A program made the position numbers and the translations under genes. Below are positions 42,101 through 51,350 of a stretch of 64,000 nucleotides of DNA, piece after piece; the first letter of the stretch is position 1, and every line of letters starts with the position of its first letter. Below the pieces are notes generated by a model. The model ran no database searches and was not told the origin of the DNA. It saw only the letters and a program-made list of their open reading frames with translations. The DNA is taken from contig JAJUBI010000001.1 of the NCBI GenBank assembly GCA_022419385.1, positions 2,294,001 to 2,358,000 on the forward strand, read 5' to 3'. The DNA is from Paraconiothyrium sp. Pb-2020 (Eukaryota > Ascomycota > Dothideomycetes > Pleosporales > Didymosphaeriaceae).

Positions 42101-43136
42101 ATGGCCGAAGGCGCACCAGCACATGGATCGGTGGCGCACTTGCTCCCGCAGACGTACAAACGCCAGGTTGCAGAGTGGCTCGAAGAGGATACTCCAAGCT
42201 TTGACTACGGCGGGTTCGTCGTAGGTGAAGAGATATCAGAAGCCAAGCTATTAGGCAAAAGCGAGGTAAGGTATTGGCTCATGCCATCAGGACGCTCTGA
42301 CAAGCTCAAAGGGCATAGTGGCAGGAGTGCCATTCTTCGACGAAGTGTTCCGGCAACTCGACTGCACGTGAGTGGCATTTCCGTGGCGTCTGCATACACT
42401 GTTGACGATATTTAGTGTCGAATGGCATGTCAAGGAAGGCGAGCCTTTTGAGCCCATTAAACACTGCGCTACTGTGCGTGGTCCAGTACGGAAATTGCTC
42501 TTGGGCGAGCGGGTAGCCCTCAATACACTTGCAAGATGCTCAGGCATAGCGACAAAGTCCAACCGCCTTCTTCGGTTGCTACGGGAAGCTGGATACCCTA
42601 ACATTCTTGCCGGCACTCGTAAGACAACACCGGGTTTCAGACTTGTGGAGAAATATGGAATGCTTGTTGGTGGAGTCGATGCCCACCGCGTTGATCTTTC
42701 TGCCATGACTATGCTCAAGGACAATCACATTGTCGCTGCGGGAAGCATAACTAACGCCGTCCGAGCCGCCAAATCTGCGGGTGGCTTTGCTATCAAGGTG
42801 GAAGTGGAGTGCCAAAGCTTCGAGGAAGCCGATGAGGCCATTGCGGCCGGCGCTGATATCGTCATGTTGGACAATTTCACGCCGGACGGTGTCAAGGTTG
42901 CAGCTGCACAGCTGAAAGGAAAGTGGGGGAGAGGTACGGTTGATCGGAAGACCTTCTTGGTCGAGGTCAGCGGCGGACTGACTGAGGAGAACGTGGCGCC
43001 GTACGTGTGCGAAGACGTGGACATTGTGAGCACTAGCAGCATACATCAAGGTGTCAAGCATGTCGACTTCTCGTTGAAGATCGTACCAAAGGGCAAGGAG
43101 ACGAAGCAAACTAGCGGAGAGAGCCTAGAAGTCTGA
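42101..43136 (+). CDS. BNA6: Nicotinate-nucleotide pyrophosphorylase (quinolinate phosphoribosyltransferase)
   Basis: Converts quinolinate and PRPP to nicotinate mononucleotide, CO2 and PPi, the step where the kynurenine route enters NAD+ synthesis. Exons 42101-42265, 42312-42367 and 42416-43136 (942 nt, 313 residues). The N-terminal domain has GIVAGVPFFDEVF and VEWHVKEGEPF. The barrel has ERVALNTLARCSGIAT, ILAGTRKTTPGFR (RKTTPG substrate-binding motif), GGVDAHRVDLS, MLKDNHI, KVEVEC, DIVMLDNF and VEVSGGLTEENV. All key Arg/Lys/Glu/Asp residues of the family are present. Length is normal. Followed on the same strand by a Zn2Cys6 regulator and a nicotinate-type permease, an arrangement that suggests shared regulation. 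Confidence 0.95.
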
Positions 43137-43567
43137 ATAAGTCTGAGGTAGTGTCTTCTGTACGTCGACCGCAGCAAGTGGTTATAGAGGCGATGCTGTA
43201 CCAGTAACTGGCCACCTAGGTAGACTAGGTTATCTGAGGACTAAAATTCAACACAAATCATATCTCTCCTCTGTGGACCCGTCTGAGCAGGCTATTACAG
43301 TGTAGTGAACTGTAACTGTGACATAGCGAAGGGGCGCTAGCCATCGGCGTCGGTGCTTTCCATGTGTGACAGAGTTCTCCGAACCCTCCCGACATTGTGC
43401 GCTATGCCTAAAGAGCGTTGGCTCAGACCCTCAAAGCCTGGCATTCAGCTCGTCGCCGTCTACATCTGGCATATCAAGGTTACTACTACATTTCTTTATA
43501 ACTTGTATCTAATTCCGTTACGTCAGTATTGATCATATCAGCTAGCACGACATCGCATACACTTCGC
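43137..43567. promoter_or_regulatory. Intergenic region between BNA6 and the Zn2Cys6 gene
   Basis: About 430 bp carrying the BNA6 3' UTR and the promoter of the regulator. No named site is claimed. Confidence 0.45.
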
Positions 43568-45499
43568 ATGGACGACACGACACACAAACCTATCAACCGC
43601 GTTGTCCTGGCTTGTATACAATGCAGAAGCCGGCACGTCAAATGCGATGCGAATCAGCCTATTTGTAATCGCTGCCAAAGAGAAGGCAAGGAATGCACCT
43701 ATCAGAAGTCCAGGAGAGGCGGACTAGACAAGGCCGCTCTGGCCCGACGACGCGCAAAGCTTCAACAACAAGCAGCAGAGGTTGTGCAAACGAGCGGGCA
43801 GCTAGCTCAAAGCCGTTCTCCAGGATCCTCCAGCAGTGGTGGAGTGGAAGGCATTCACTCTGAGGTAGCCAGTTCCACGAACCCGCTATGTGGTGATACT
43901 CAGGGGATAGATGCAGACCTAGCACACTCTCGGGTGGCTTTCCAGATTAGTACAGAACGGCTGCTCGAGGTTTATTATGAAAACTTTTGGGCGGCCTACC
44001 CAGTGCCTTTACCTATGCACCATCTAAACCAGCGCAGACTGAACAACAGCCACGAGATGGAGAACTTACTGCTTGTGTTACAATATGTAGGATCCATATT
44101 CGCCCCATGGACTCAGCCAGATCCTCATTACGAGGCTGTTCGAAAAGCGCTGGAGTCACCAACACTGTCTCGTACGCCCTGGAACGTGCAGGCATTGATG
44201 ATACTTGCAACAGCCGAACTTCATTACAATCGATCTCGCGAATCTCGCCGCTCTCTTGATACAGCAACGTCTATTGCATTGAATCTATGCATGAACACGA
44301 AAGAGTTTGCAGTAGCTTATGGTGAAGGAAATCCAGTTGTGGAAGAATCTTGGAGGAGGACCTATCATTTCCTGGTCCTGACCGACCAACACTTTGCCGT
44401 CATTGTCAACAACCCGATGTATCCGTTAATGAACGTTCCAAATTTGGTCGACCTTCCATGTGAGGATGAGTGTTACGAGTCAGGTGTGAGTAACCTGCTA
44501 TACGCTTCAAGGCATGCGTGACTAATCGTGTTAGAACATCCCTCCTCCAAGAACATGGGAACAATACGATATGAGGGAGTTCGACGATGTTGAGATTGTG
44601 TACTCATCAATAGCATACACGGCCGATGTCTCCAGAATCACATGCTATAGTAAGTCTAGAAACAACCCGTTGCTTGATCCCGATGTCTGACTATGGACTC
44701 AGTCATGAAGTCGTTCATGGAAACAGGAATCTTCAACATGGCCTTCGTCGCCACTATTGACGCTAAAGTTGCTGTTTGGCAGTCTCTTCTTCCTGCCGTA
44801 AAACGAGATCCTATGCGGCAGGATGGTACGATCGATGAAGTAATGTTTCTGGCACATCTGATGGCTTCAATGTAAGCTTTGATGAACGCTCTCTACTACT
44901 GAAACCCTGACATTCACAGACTAACCATGGCATCACATCGGCCTTTCTCTTCTCTCGAATACAGTTTCGAGGAGCTAACAACAATATGCTTCTCCCCTGC
45001 GATCCCGTTCATGGATGCACCAAAGCAGGGCCGATCGGTCCACACAGCTCGAACCTTGAAGGCATGCGATATGCAAACGAAGCTGCTCGCGATACCTAGT
45101 GCTGTCGAAAGGCATAACATCATGATTGGATGCATCGTCGCCTCAATTGCTACAGCACAAATCGCAGCATGCAGGCTCCTAGAAGACCGCGCTCTTTCCA
45201 TAGCTCGTGACCGCGTCCGATTGAGCATCGGCTATCTGAACGCCATGGGTACGTACTGGCCAACATCCGCGACTATGGCAAAAGAGGTCCGCTTCGTGGC
45301 TCGCAGCGCGCTCACCAGATTGCCAAATACTATCGCAAGCCAACCGGACTCTAATTCAGAGTCTGAGATACCTCGTGATGACCTGATCTGGCCAATCGAT
45401 CCTTCAGCTCAGATTGACATCTACGCCGGCATGAACATTCCCCTAGATTTCGACGCGCAAATGATAGGCTACGCTTCTTCGTCGACTTCGAGCTTATGA
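43568..45499 (+). CDS. Zn2Cys6 transcription factor with fungal-specific TF domain
   Basis: Nuclear binuclear-cluster regulator. Exons 43568-44485, 44535-44649, 44703-44871 and 44920-45499 (1782 nt, 593 residues). The DNA-binding domain is at residues 16-42: CIQCRSRHVKC, then CNRCQREGKEC (C-x2-C-x6-C-x5-C-x2-C-x6-C), followed by a basic RRGGLDKAALARRRAKLQQQ linker. The fungal-specific TF domain follows. It has YYENFWAAYPVPLPMHH, LQYVGSIFAPW, WNVQALMILATAELHYNRS and ALNLCMNTKEFA, and the WRRTYHFLVLTDQHFAVI region lies near the end of exon 1. No close named factor recognised. It lies between BNA6 and a TNA1-like permease in the same orientation, so control of NAD+ precursor uptake or use is a reasonable but untested inference. 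Confidence 0.9.
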
Positions 45500-46297
45500 G
45501 AGCTGTTGCCTTTTCTTCCATATAAGCCTATTCTGCGGACCTGTACAATTACATACATAGACTTCAAGAAGGACGTTCCGTTGTCTGCAATGGATGGCAA
45601 CGCCAACATGCTTCTGGCAAAACCCCAACACAACGAGAACGTCTAGTGCTTCGTAATTAGTATCGGCCGAGGAACATTGTTCTATAAGCCCGCATGCTCG
45701 TGAATATGGGTTCGCGTCACGATCTGCGACTGCCAACCGTCATTGTGACTACCTCCATACGTGTCCAAGCGTCCGGGGGCCAGGCTCGAATTTCCCGATG
45801 CTATGTGTGTAAGGTAGTCAATTATGAAGATGGCGCTTAAACACGAGCGCTACCATGTACCCCATTCTCTCCCATCTTTATCTGACCTCCCCACCATTGG
45901 CATCGCGTTACGAAACTCTCGGCATCAGCTTTGTTATCTGCAGTGCATCCTTGATTTGCATTGGCCGGACCAATACGGTCTAGCTACCGAACAAGGTCAT
46001 GCCGGAAGGAGGAGTAGTTCGCTTTGCTCAGGTGGCCCCGCCATAGATCATTCGTGTGCAACGTGGGGTGGGTCCGAACTTTTAAAACGAGGGTCTTTTC
46101 GCCTCCGGCCTTGTGGCAAGACATTTGGAACGATAATCAGCGACATGGCTTTTCCTACCCTTGGCTTCAAGATGCGCGCCTGCTGAACAGCGTCGTGAGG
46201 AAAGGAAGTCCCGAGGATCGCAAACCTTGCTGAAGGGCTAGCGCGAAAACCCAATCACACCGCCGCATCGCTGGACCTACTCAAAGAATACCAAATT
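45500..46297. promoter_or_regulatory. Intergenic region upstream of the TNA1-like permease
   Basis: About 800 bp between the regulator and the permease gene. Only short opposed frames (for example 45824-46186) without protein character. It holds the permease promoter. Confidence 0.45.
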
Positions 46298-47956
46298 ATG
46301 GCCATGCCACAGACAACGACCGAAGCAGGCGTGCTTGCTGAAACTGGGAAAGACTTTGAACGTGGAAAGCAGGCTGAGGATGGCTCGATCGAGGGTTCGT
46401 TGGAAGAAGTGGACCCCATCGCAGAAGCCAAGTTGGTGAGGAAGCTGGATCTCTACATCATCCCAGTTGTCATGCTTCTATATCTCTTCTCTTTCTTGGA
46501 CCGGTAAGTGATCCACCTCTCTCGCGAGATTTGGTGATCATTCTGCGTTGTACAAAACGATCGCGAATGATGGCTCCGCTCTGGATCGATATCTAACATT
46601 CTATAGAGTCAACATTGGCAATGCCCGGCTCTACGGTCTCGAGGAAGATCTAGGACTGAATTCGACCCAATGGCAGACAGCAATCTCCATTCTCTTCGTG
46701 ACCTACATTCTGTCCGAAGTTCCATCGAATCTGGTGTTAAAGAAACTGCGCCCTTCTCGTTGGATCGCTTTCATCACTGTCTCGTGGGGTATCATCGCTA
46801 CCCTGACCGGAGTGGTGCAAAACTATGCAGGCCTCATAGTTTGTCGACTCTTCCTTGGTGCCGTAGAAGGAGGGTTATTTCCGGGTCTGGCCATCTACCT
46901 CACCTTCTTCTACACGAAGCGTGAACTGGCGCTACGGATCGGTTACCTCTTTGTGTCTGCTGCATTGGCCGGTGCCTGCGGTGGTCTTCTTGCATTTGCC
47001 ATTGGGCACATGGAGGGTGTCGCTGGAGAGAGTGGATGGCGCTGGATCTTAATAATTGAAGGATTGCCAACCTTTGTGCTCGGCATTGCGACCTGGTGGA
47101 TCCTTCCAAATGAACCCGCCACGACGTACTTTCTCAATGATCAAGAGAAGAGGCTTGCTATTGCACGTCTGAAGCGCCAAACAGGATATACCGCTAGTGC
47201 ACAAGAGTTCCACTGGCAGGACGTGAAGAAGGGCGCCAAAGACTGGAAGATATGGGCCTTCTCGTTCGCACAGTTCGGCTGCGACACCATGCTCTACGGC
47301 TTTTCGACTTTCTTGCCCACGATTATCAAGGGAATTCAGCCACACGCTTCGACGGCGCTTGTGCAGGTGTACACCATTCCGTGCTACGCTGTGGGCGCCA
47401 TCACGTATCTAGCCGTTGCGAAACTGTCGGACTACCAGCAACGGCGCGGTGTATACGCTGTCGCGCTGGGTATAGTAGCCATTGTTGGGTACGCTATGCT
47501 GATGTCTGATTCGAGAGCGGCGGTGCATTACGCAGGATGCTTCCTAGTTGCAATGGGTCTCTACGTCAATGTCGGCTTACCGTTGGCGTGGCTACCAACG
47601 AACAACCCACGCTACGGCAAAAGGACGCTGGCTACGGGCCTGCAATTGAGCATAGGAAATTGTGCGGGCATCATGTCTTCCTTCGTAAGTCCGACATACT
47701 GCAATTACGCACAGAGATGCTGATGTGTGAAAAGTTGTACCCAGCTAAGGAAGGTCCTCGCTTCATCCGTGGCCATGCTGTCACGCTCTCAATGGTCGCG
47801 TTCGCAAGCATCGTGTATGCGTTCATGTGGTTTTACTTCTCCCACGTGAATGCGCGGAGGTCGAGGGGAGAAGAAGACCATAAGATTCAAGGCATGTCGG
47901 ATGACGAGATTAAGGAGCTTGGTGATGATAGTCCGCGGTTTGTGTACACTATTTGA
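46298..47956 (+). CDS. MFS anion:cation symporter, TNA1-like (nicotinate/allantoate permease group)
   Basis: Plasma-membrane organic-anion permease with 12 TM helices. Exons 46298-46503, 46607-47684 and 47735-47956 (1506 nt, 501 residues). The cytosolic N terminus (about 55 residues) is followed by RKLDLYIIPVVMLLYLFSFL and DRVNIGNARLYGLEEDLGLN, the ACS-family entry motif. TM2-3 read TYILSEVPSNLVLKKLRPSR. FLGAVEGGLFPGLAIYLTFF and RIGYLFVSAALAGACGGLLA follow, then GWRWILIIEGLPTF and the loop FLNDQEKRLAIARLKRQTGY. After TM10, LPTNNPRYGKRTLATGLQLS leads into the last exon, FLYPAKEGPRFIRGHAVTLS. ACS members carry nicotinate, allantoate, pantothenate or similar acids. The neighbouring BNA6 gene favours nicotinate or quinolinate, an inference only. 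Confidence 0.9.
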
Positions 47957-48324
47957 GGAGTGGGTAGATCATCGTCATGCAGAGGGGCAATTTTACCTCC
48001 GAAAACGAACGGCGATCATTACACACAATGTGAGGTCCTGCTATGTCAAGTCAAGATGCACCTGTGGTTGCACAAGGCGATTTGGTACACGCCGCACTTT
48101 CACGAAACTGCCACGCTTCGGCGGGCGAGGAAGAGCCATATGTTATTTCCAAATCCCTCAACCACACTTCAAACAATTCCTCAATTGCTTCTATCTACAC
48201 TGGCCTTCGCAATGTCTTCATCTCGTTCAGCAGCTCGGGATATATGCATCCCAACGAAGGAGGCGTCCCTGTAAGCCTCATAGAGTATTAGGCTAATCTA
48301 GACCAGCGTGGGCCATGCTGTTCT
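47957..48324. other. Intergenic region
   Basis: About 370 bp downstream of the permease. A small frame at 48043-48291 has no recognisable features and is not called. Confidence 0.45.
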
Positions 48325-48590
48325 GTCGTCGCAGTTGTCGTGGGGCTCAAAGACGGCAACAAGACTTTCTTCGTATACATAGTTCTTCTCGATATCGTCA
48401 ATCGCGCGCTATTCTTCAGTAACACGTGAAAAACAGGCACAGTCCGATCAGAACACACCGTAAAGTTACCCGAAGATGACTCTGTGGCCTTATCTAAAAT
48501 TGAAGACGAGCACAGAGAGCCAACAATAGTGCTTGTCACAGCATTTGTCCTTCACTTCACCTTCATCTTCACCGACGCAGTATCTTGACA
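48325..48590 (+). pseudogene. Decayed BTB/POZ domain copy
   Basis: One frame reads VVAVVVGLKDGNKTFFVYIV, then LLDIVNRALFFSNT, a TGA stop at 48427-48429, and on through KTGTVRSEHTVKLPEDDS. This follows the fungal BTB pattern (strand VVVG, K-x-F-x-V, R-x-x-FF, TVKLPEDD) found again 500 bp downstream. There is no start codon and the part after PEDD is lost. Too short and interrupted to be functional. Confidence 0.6.
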
Positions 48591-48727
48591 AACAACCGCG
48601 CTAATGTTATTGCCTTCCGCGCTCTTTTACTTAGGGAATTTCGCCTCGTTACTGTTTCAAGGGACCACATTTATTTCACTGTGTTCCCTTGACCTCTCCT
48701 TTCACACAGACTGCAAATCGCGACAGA

Positions 48728-49503
48728 ATGGTTGGCGCGGAGCATATACTGCCGTACTTTTTTTCTACAGCGACCCAAATGGTGCAAGCTGATCAGTATG
48801 CAGAGACCTTGGAGAGTGATTTGTCACCGTGGTCGTTGGTGCCGGCGACAAGACCAAGGCGTTCGCATTGCACAAGAACGTGGTCTGTAGGCGTTCCGAG
48901 TTCTTCCATCGATGTATGAGCGGCGAGTGGTTGGAGTCTCGTACGGGGAAGGTTAAGCTGCCCGACGACGATCCAAATATCTTCCGCGTCTACATTCAGT
49001 CACTCTACGTAAGTACAAAAAGTCACTATCGACGACGAGCTAAGCTAACGGTATCTACATAGGCCGGCAACATTCGCCAAGCCGAATCAGACAAGTCGAG
49101 CGAGGCTAGATTCCGTAACCTTGGCCAGCTCTACGTGCTGGTGGATAAGATGATGGATGTTCATGCGAAAGACCAAGTTGTGGAAGCTATCTAAAAAGGG
49201 ATGAAAGAATCCGTTAAGCCCGAGAACTTCAACGTCTGCGATGGTCTGACCGACATGTTCACGGCTATTTGGACTATCACCTCCCAAAATGCCCCGGTGC
49301 GCAAGCTGCTCGTGAATTCTATTATCGAATCCAGGGTATGTGATATCTCACAGCTCGAGAAAGCAATGGCCAACCTCTCCAAGACATCGCCGGAATTCTT
49401 AAGCGCGGTGGTAGCTTGGTTTCTCAAAGACGTTTCCATGTGTCTCTCTCACAGGGGTTCATGCCATCTCAGTCTGAGCGCATATATGGAAGCAGATGAA
49501 TAG
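48728..49503 (+). pseudogene. BTB/POZ protein gene, frameshifted and with a premature stop
   Basis: A fungal BTB/POZ protein (substrate-adaptor type fold, biological role unknown) whose reading is broken twice. From ATG 48728 a frame reaches AETLESDL. The BTB core continues one base out of frame from about 48820 (TVVVGAGDKTKAFALHKNVV, CRRSEFFHRCMSGEWLESRT, GKVKLPDDDPNIFRVYIQSL). A normal intron (about 49011-49061) follows and the frame goes on AGNIRQAESDKSSEARFRNL and LYVLVDKMMDVHAKDQVVEA. TAA at 49192-49194 then interrupts it before KGMKESVKPENFNVCDGLTD and the C-terminal helices to 49503. One missing base plus one nonsense codon. Probably a pseudogene, though errors cannot be excluded. Confidence 0.65.
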
Positions 49504-49924
49504 GCGCGATCCAAGGGACCCTTTGGTGCTCAGTGAGAATCACAGCGCCGAAATGGTTGACCGACGAGCAGTATGGTCGACCTCGCAAATCCCATATACA
49601 TAAGAAGATGGAGACTTCGCTTATTCCAAGACGGTGCTTAGCCAGACATAACTGATGCTGCTGAAGCTTTTGCAGTCGTCACTATGCGAGAACAGTGCCG
49701 ACAAACCAACTGCCTCCATACGACAATGAAAGTCTGAAATCATAGCATATTGCATATTGCAATCAAAGCTACACTCCTTCAGCTTGAGTTCGAAGGCATA
49801 TGTGGCGGTACATATCGTTTAATTATGAAGTGCAAACTTTCCGATGGTGGAGAACTCAGTGTCTTACTACTCGTTACACTGGTAGACAACCATACTACCA
49901 AGTACAGTTTTAGTGAGGTCCTGC
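49504..49924. other. Intergenic region
   Basis: About 420 bp between the BTB pseudogene and the secreted-protein gene. No coding signal. Confidence 0.5.
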
Positions 49925-50440
49925 CTACCCTAATTGCATGATTCGATATGCGTCCCTCTTATCTTCACGCCGCTTAATCGCACGTCTGTGTCCATTGGTA
50001 ACCGTTCCTTTCATTTCCTGACATCTTTTATTCGCTCTCAGACGCTCCGAGATACACACATCGTATGCGCGCACGATATCCCGAGTGAAACCTTCCTGTA
50101 GATTGATGATGTTTTTGTTGATACAGTAATTAAGATCTCTGATTAGTTCCTCTGCTCGTTGCTTGCGCGTGGAACTCCTTTAGCAGATGGCCTGATTCAA
50201 GCGATGTATACGTACCTCAGGTCTATGCGCTGCATTGGAGGCGTCGTCCATATCCTTCCAAAGCGTACAATGTTCGTCCCAGGTGTGGGGACAATCAGGA
50301 CGTCCTGGTTCAGGAGGATTGCACGTCTCCTTGGATTTGGTGAGATCTTTGCACCATTCGGGCCTCTCATCTACTGCTGAAGATACTAGTAATATGGCAA
50401 CAAGCAAAAGCAGACTAGCTATCTTTCGCTTTGGTCGCAT
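49925..50440 (-). CDS. Small secreted cysteine-rich protein, two exons
   Basis: Predicted secreted protein of 153 residues with no recognised family. Exons 50440-50216 and 50161-49925 (462 nt). The start MRPKRKIASLLLLVAILLVS is a classic signal peptide (basic n-region, Leu/Ile/Val core, SSA cleavage site near residue 22). The mature part has seven Cys: ERPEWCKDLTKSKETCNPPE, then GRPDCPHTWDEHCTLW, and in exon 2 DLNYCINKN, AYDVCISER and NKRCQEM. The second exon has no early Met and is visible only as a phase-0 continuation (donor GAG|GTACGT, acceptor GCAAG). It encodes helices with a basic C terminus (RRAIKRREDKRDAYRIMQLG). A start at 50569 would add 43 residues and hide the signal peptide. Size and Cys content fit an effector-like or apoplastic protein, but no function is claimed. 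Confidence 0.72.
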
Positions 50441-50640
50441 GGCAGGCTTCGCGCCTTCACGTCGTTTATTTATCGTGAGAAGTCTACTGTACCACCGAGA
50501 ACACATAGCAAGTCCAGCGACGCGCTCGCATTCATAGACACACCATAGATAATCTGGCAGCGAAGCCATCTACATGAGTGCACGAATTTGATGGACACTT
50601 ATATCAACGTTGCCGTCACTGCTTCGAGCTATCGAATTCC

Positions 50641-51350
50641 TCATCGCTTCAACACAGCCCTCTGCGCCAGCCACTCCTCTAACTTTCCCTTCGTCCTCAG
50701 ATCCACCATACAGAATTTGACGGGACCCATCTCGCTCCATCCATCCTCAATCTTTGGCAGCTCCTCCATCTCGCCAATTTCCTTGACCTTCTCCGCACTG
50801 TTCAGGAGACCACCCATCCGGAATCCAAACATCAGGCTTCTCTCCTGTCCATTGACCGGAATCGTCGTACCGTTGCTGTTGAAAAGTTCCGGGAGCCGCT
50901 GACGATGCTCATACGCTTCGCGATCGTAGCCAGCCGCTTCCTCAGCGTCTTTGACGAGGGCCCAGTGCTCGCTGGTGATGCGCTCGCGGGTGACTGCTAG
51001 AATATTAGGCAAAAGGTTTGGGCATAGCAAGGATATTGGGACGTACCATCCTGACGCTGCGTGGTGATTAGTTTCGCAGCCTCCACGCTTGAGTATCCGA
51101 AGAGGCGCTTCCAGCGCTCGATTGTCTCTAGTGAAGGGTACTCGTCCGCGATCTGGGCATCCGCGGCGCCTGCTGCTTGCGCCATGCGCTCGGCCTGAAG
51201 ATCGTAAGCGGACAAAGTAAGTCGTGGAAAGCCCCGTGCGATGGTCTATGATACAACACCGCCCGAGATTCCCCTCGAAGGCGCAATAACACGCCAGATA
51301 GACATAAAACTCCTTACCTCGTCCCAAAGGCTGTCGACACTGTCGGCCAT
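50641..51350 (-). CDS. Uncharacterised protein, three exons
   Basis: Not recognised. Exons 51350-51318 (33 nt, MADSVDSLWDE), 51194-51047 and 50996-50641 (537 nt, 178 residues). All junctions keep phase and use good signals (GTAAGG/TTCAG, GTACGT/TTCTAG), so the gene is credible. The middle part is helical (YPSLETIERWKRLFGYSSVE; AAKLITTQRQD). The second half is ITSEHWALVKDAEEAAGYDR, then SLMFGFRMGGLLNSAEKVKE and WSEMGPVKFCMVDLRTKGKL. No signal peptide or membrane segment, so probably cytosolic or nuclear. Neighbour on the left is the small secreted protein in the same orientation. Confidence 0.65.

Noticed and set aside
48043..48291. 82-codon open frame before the BTB relics
   Set aside because: ATG present but no homology, motif or splice context. 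Too short to support alone.
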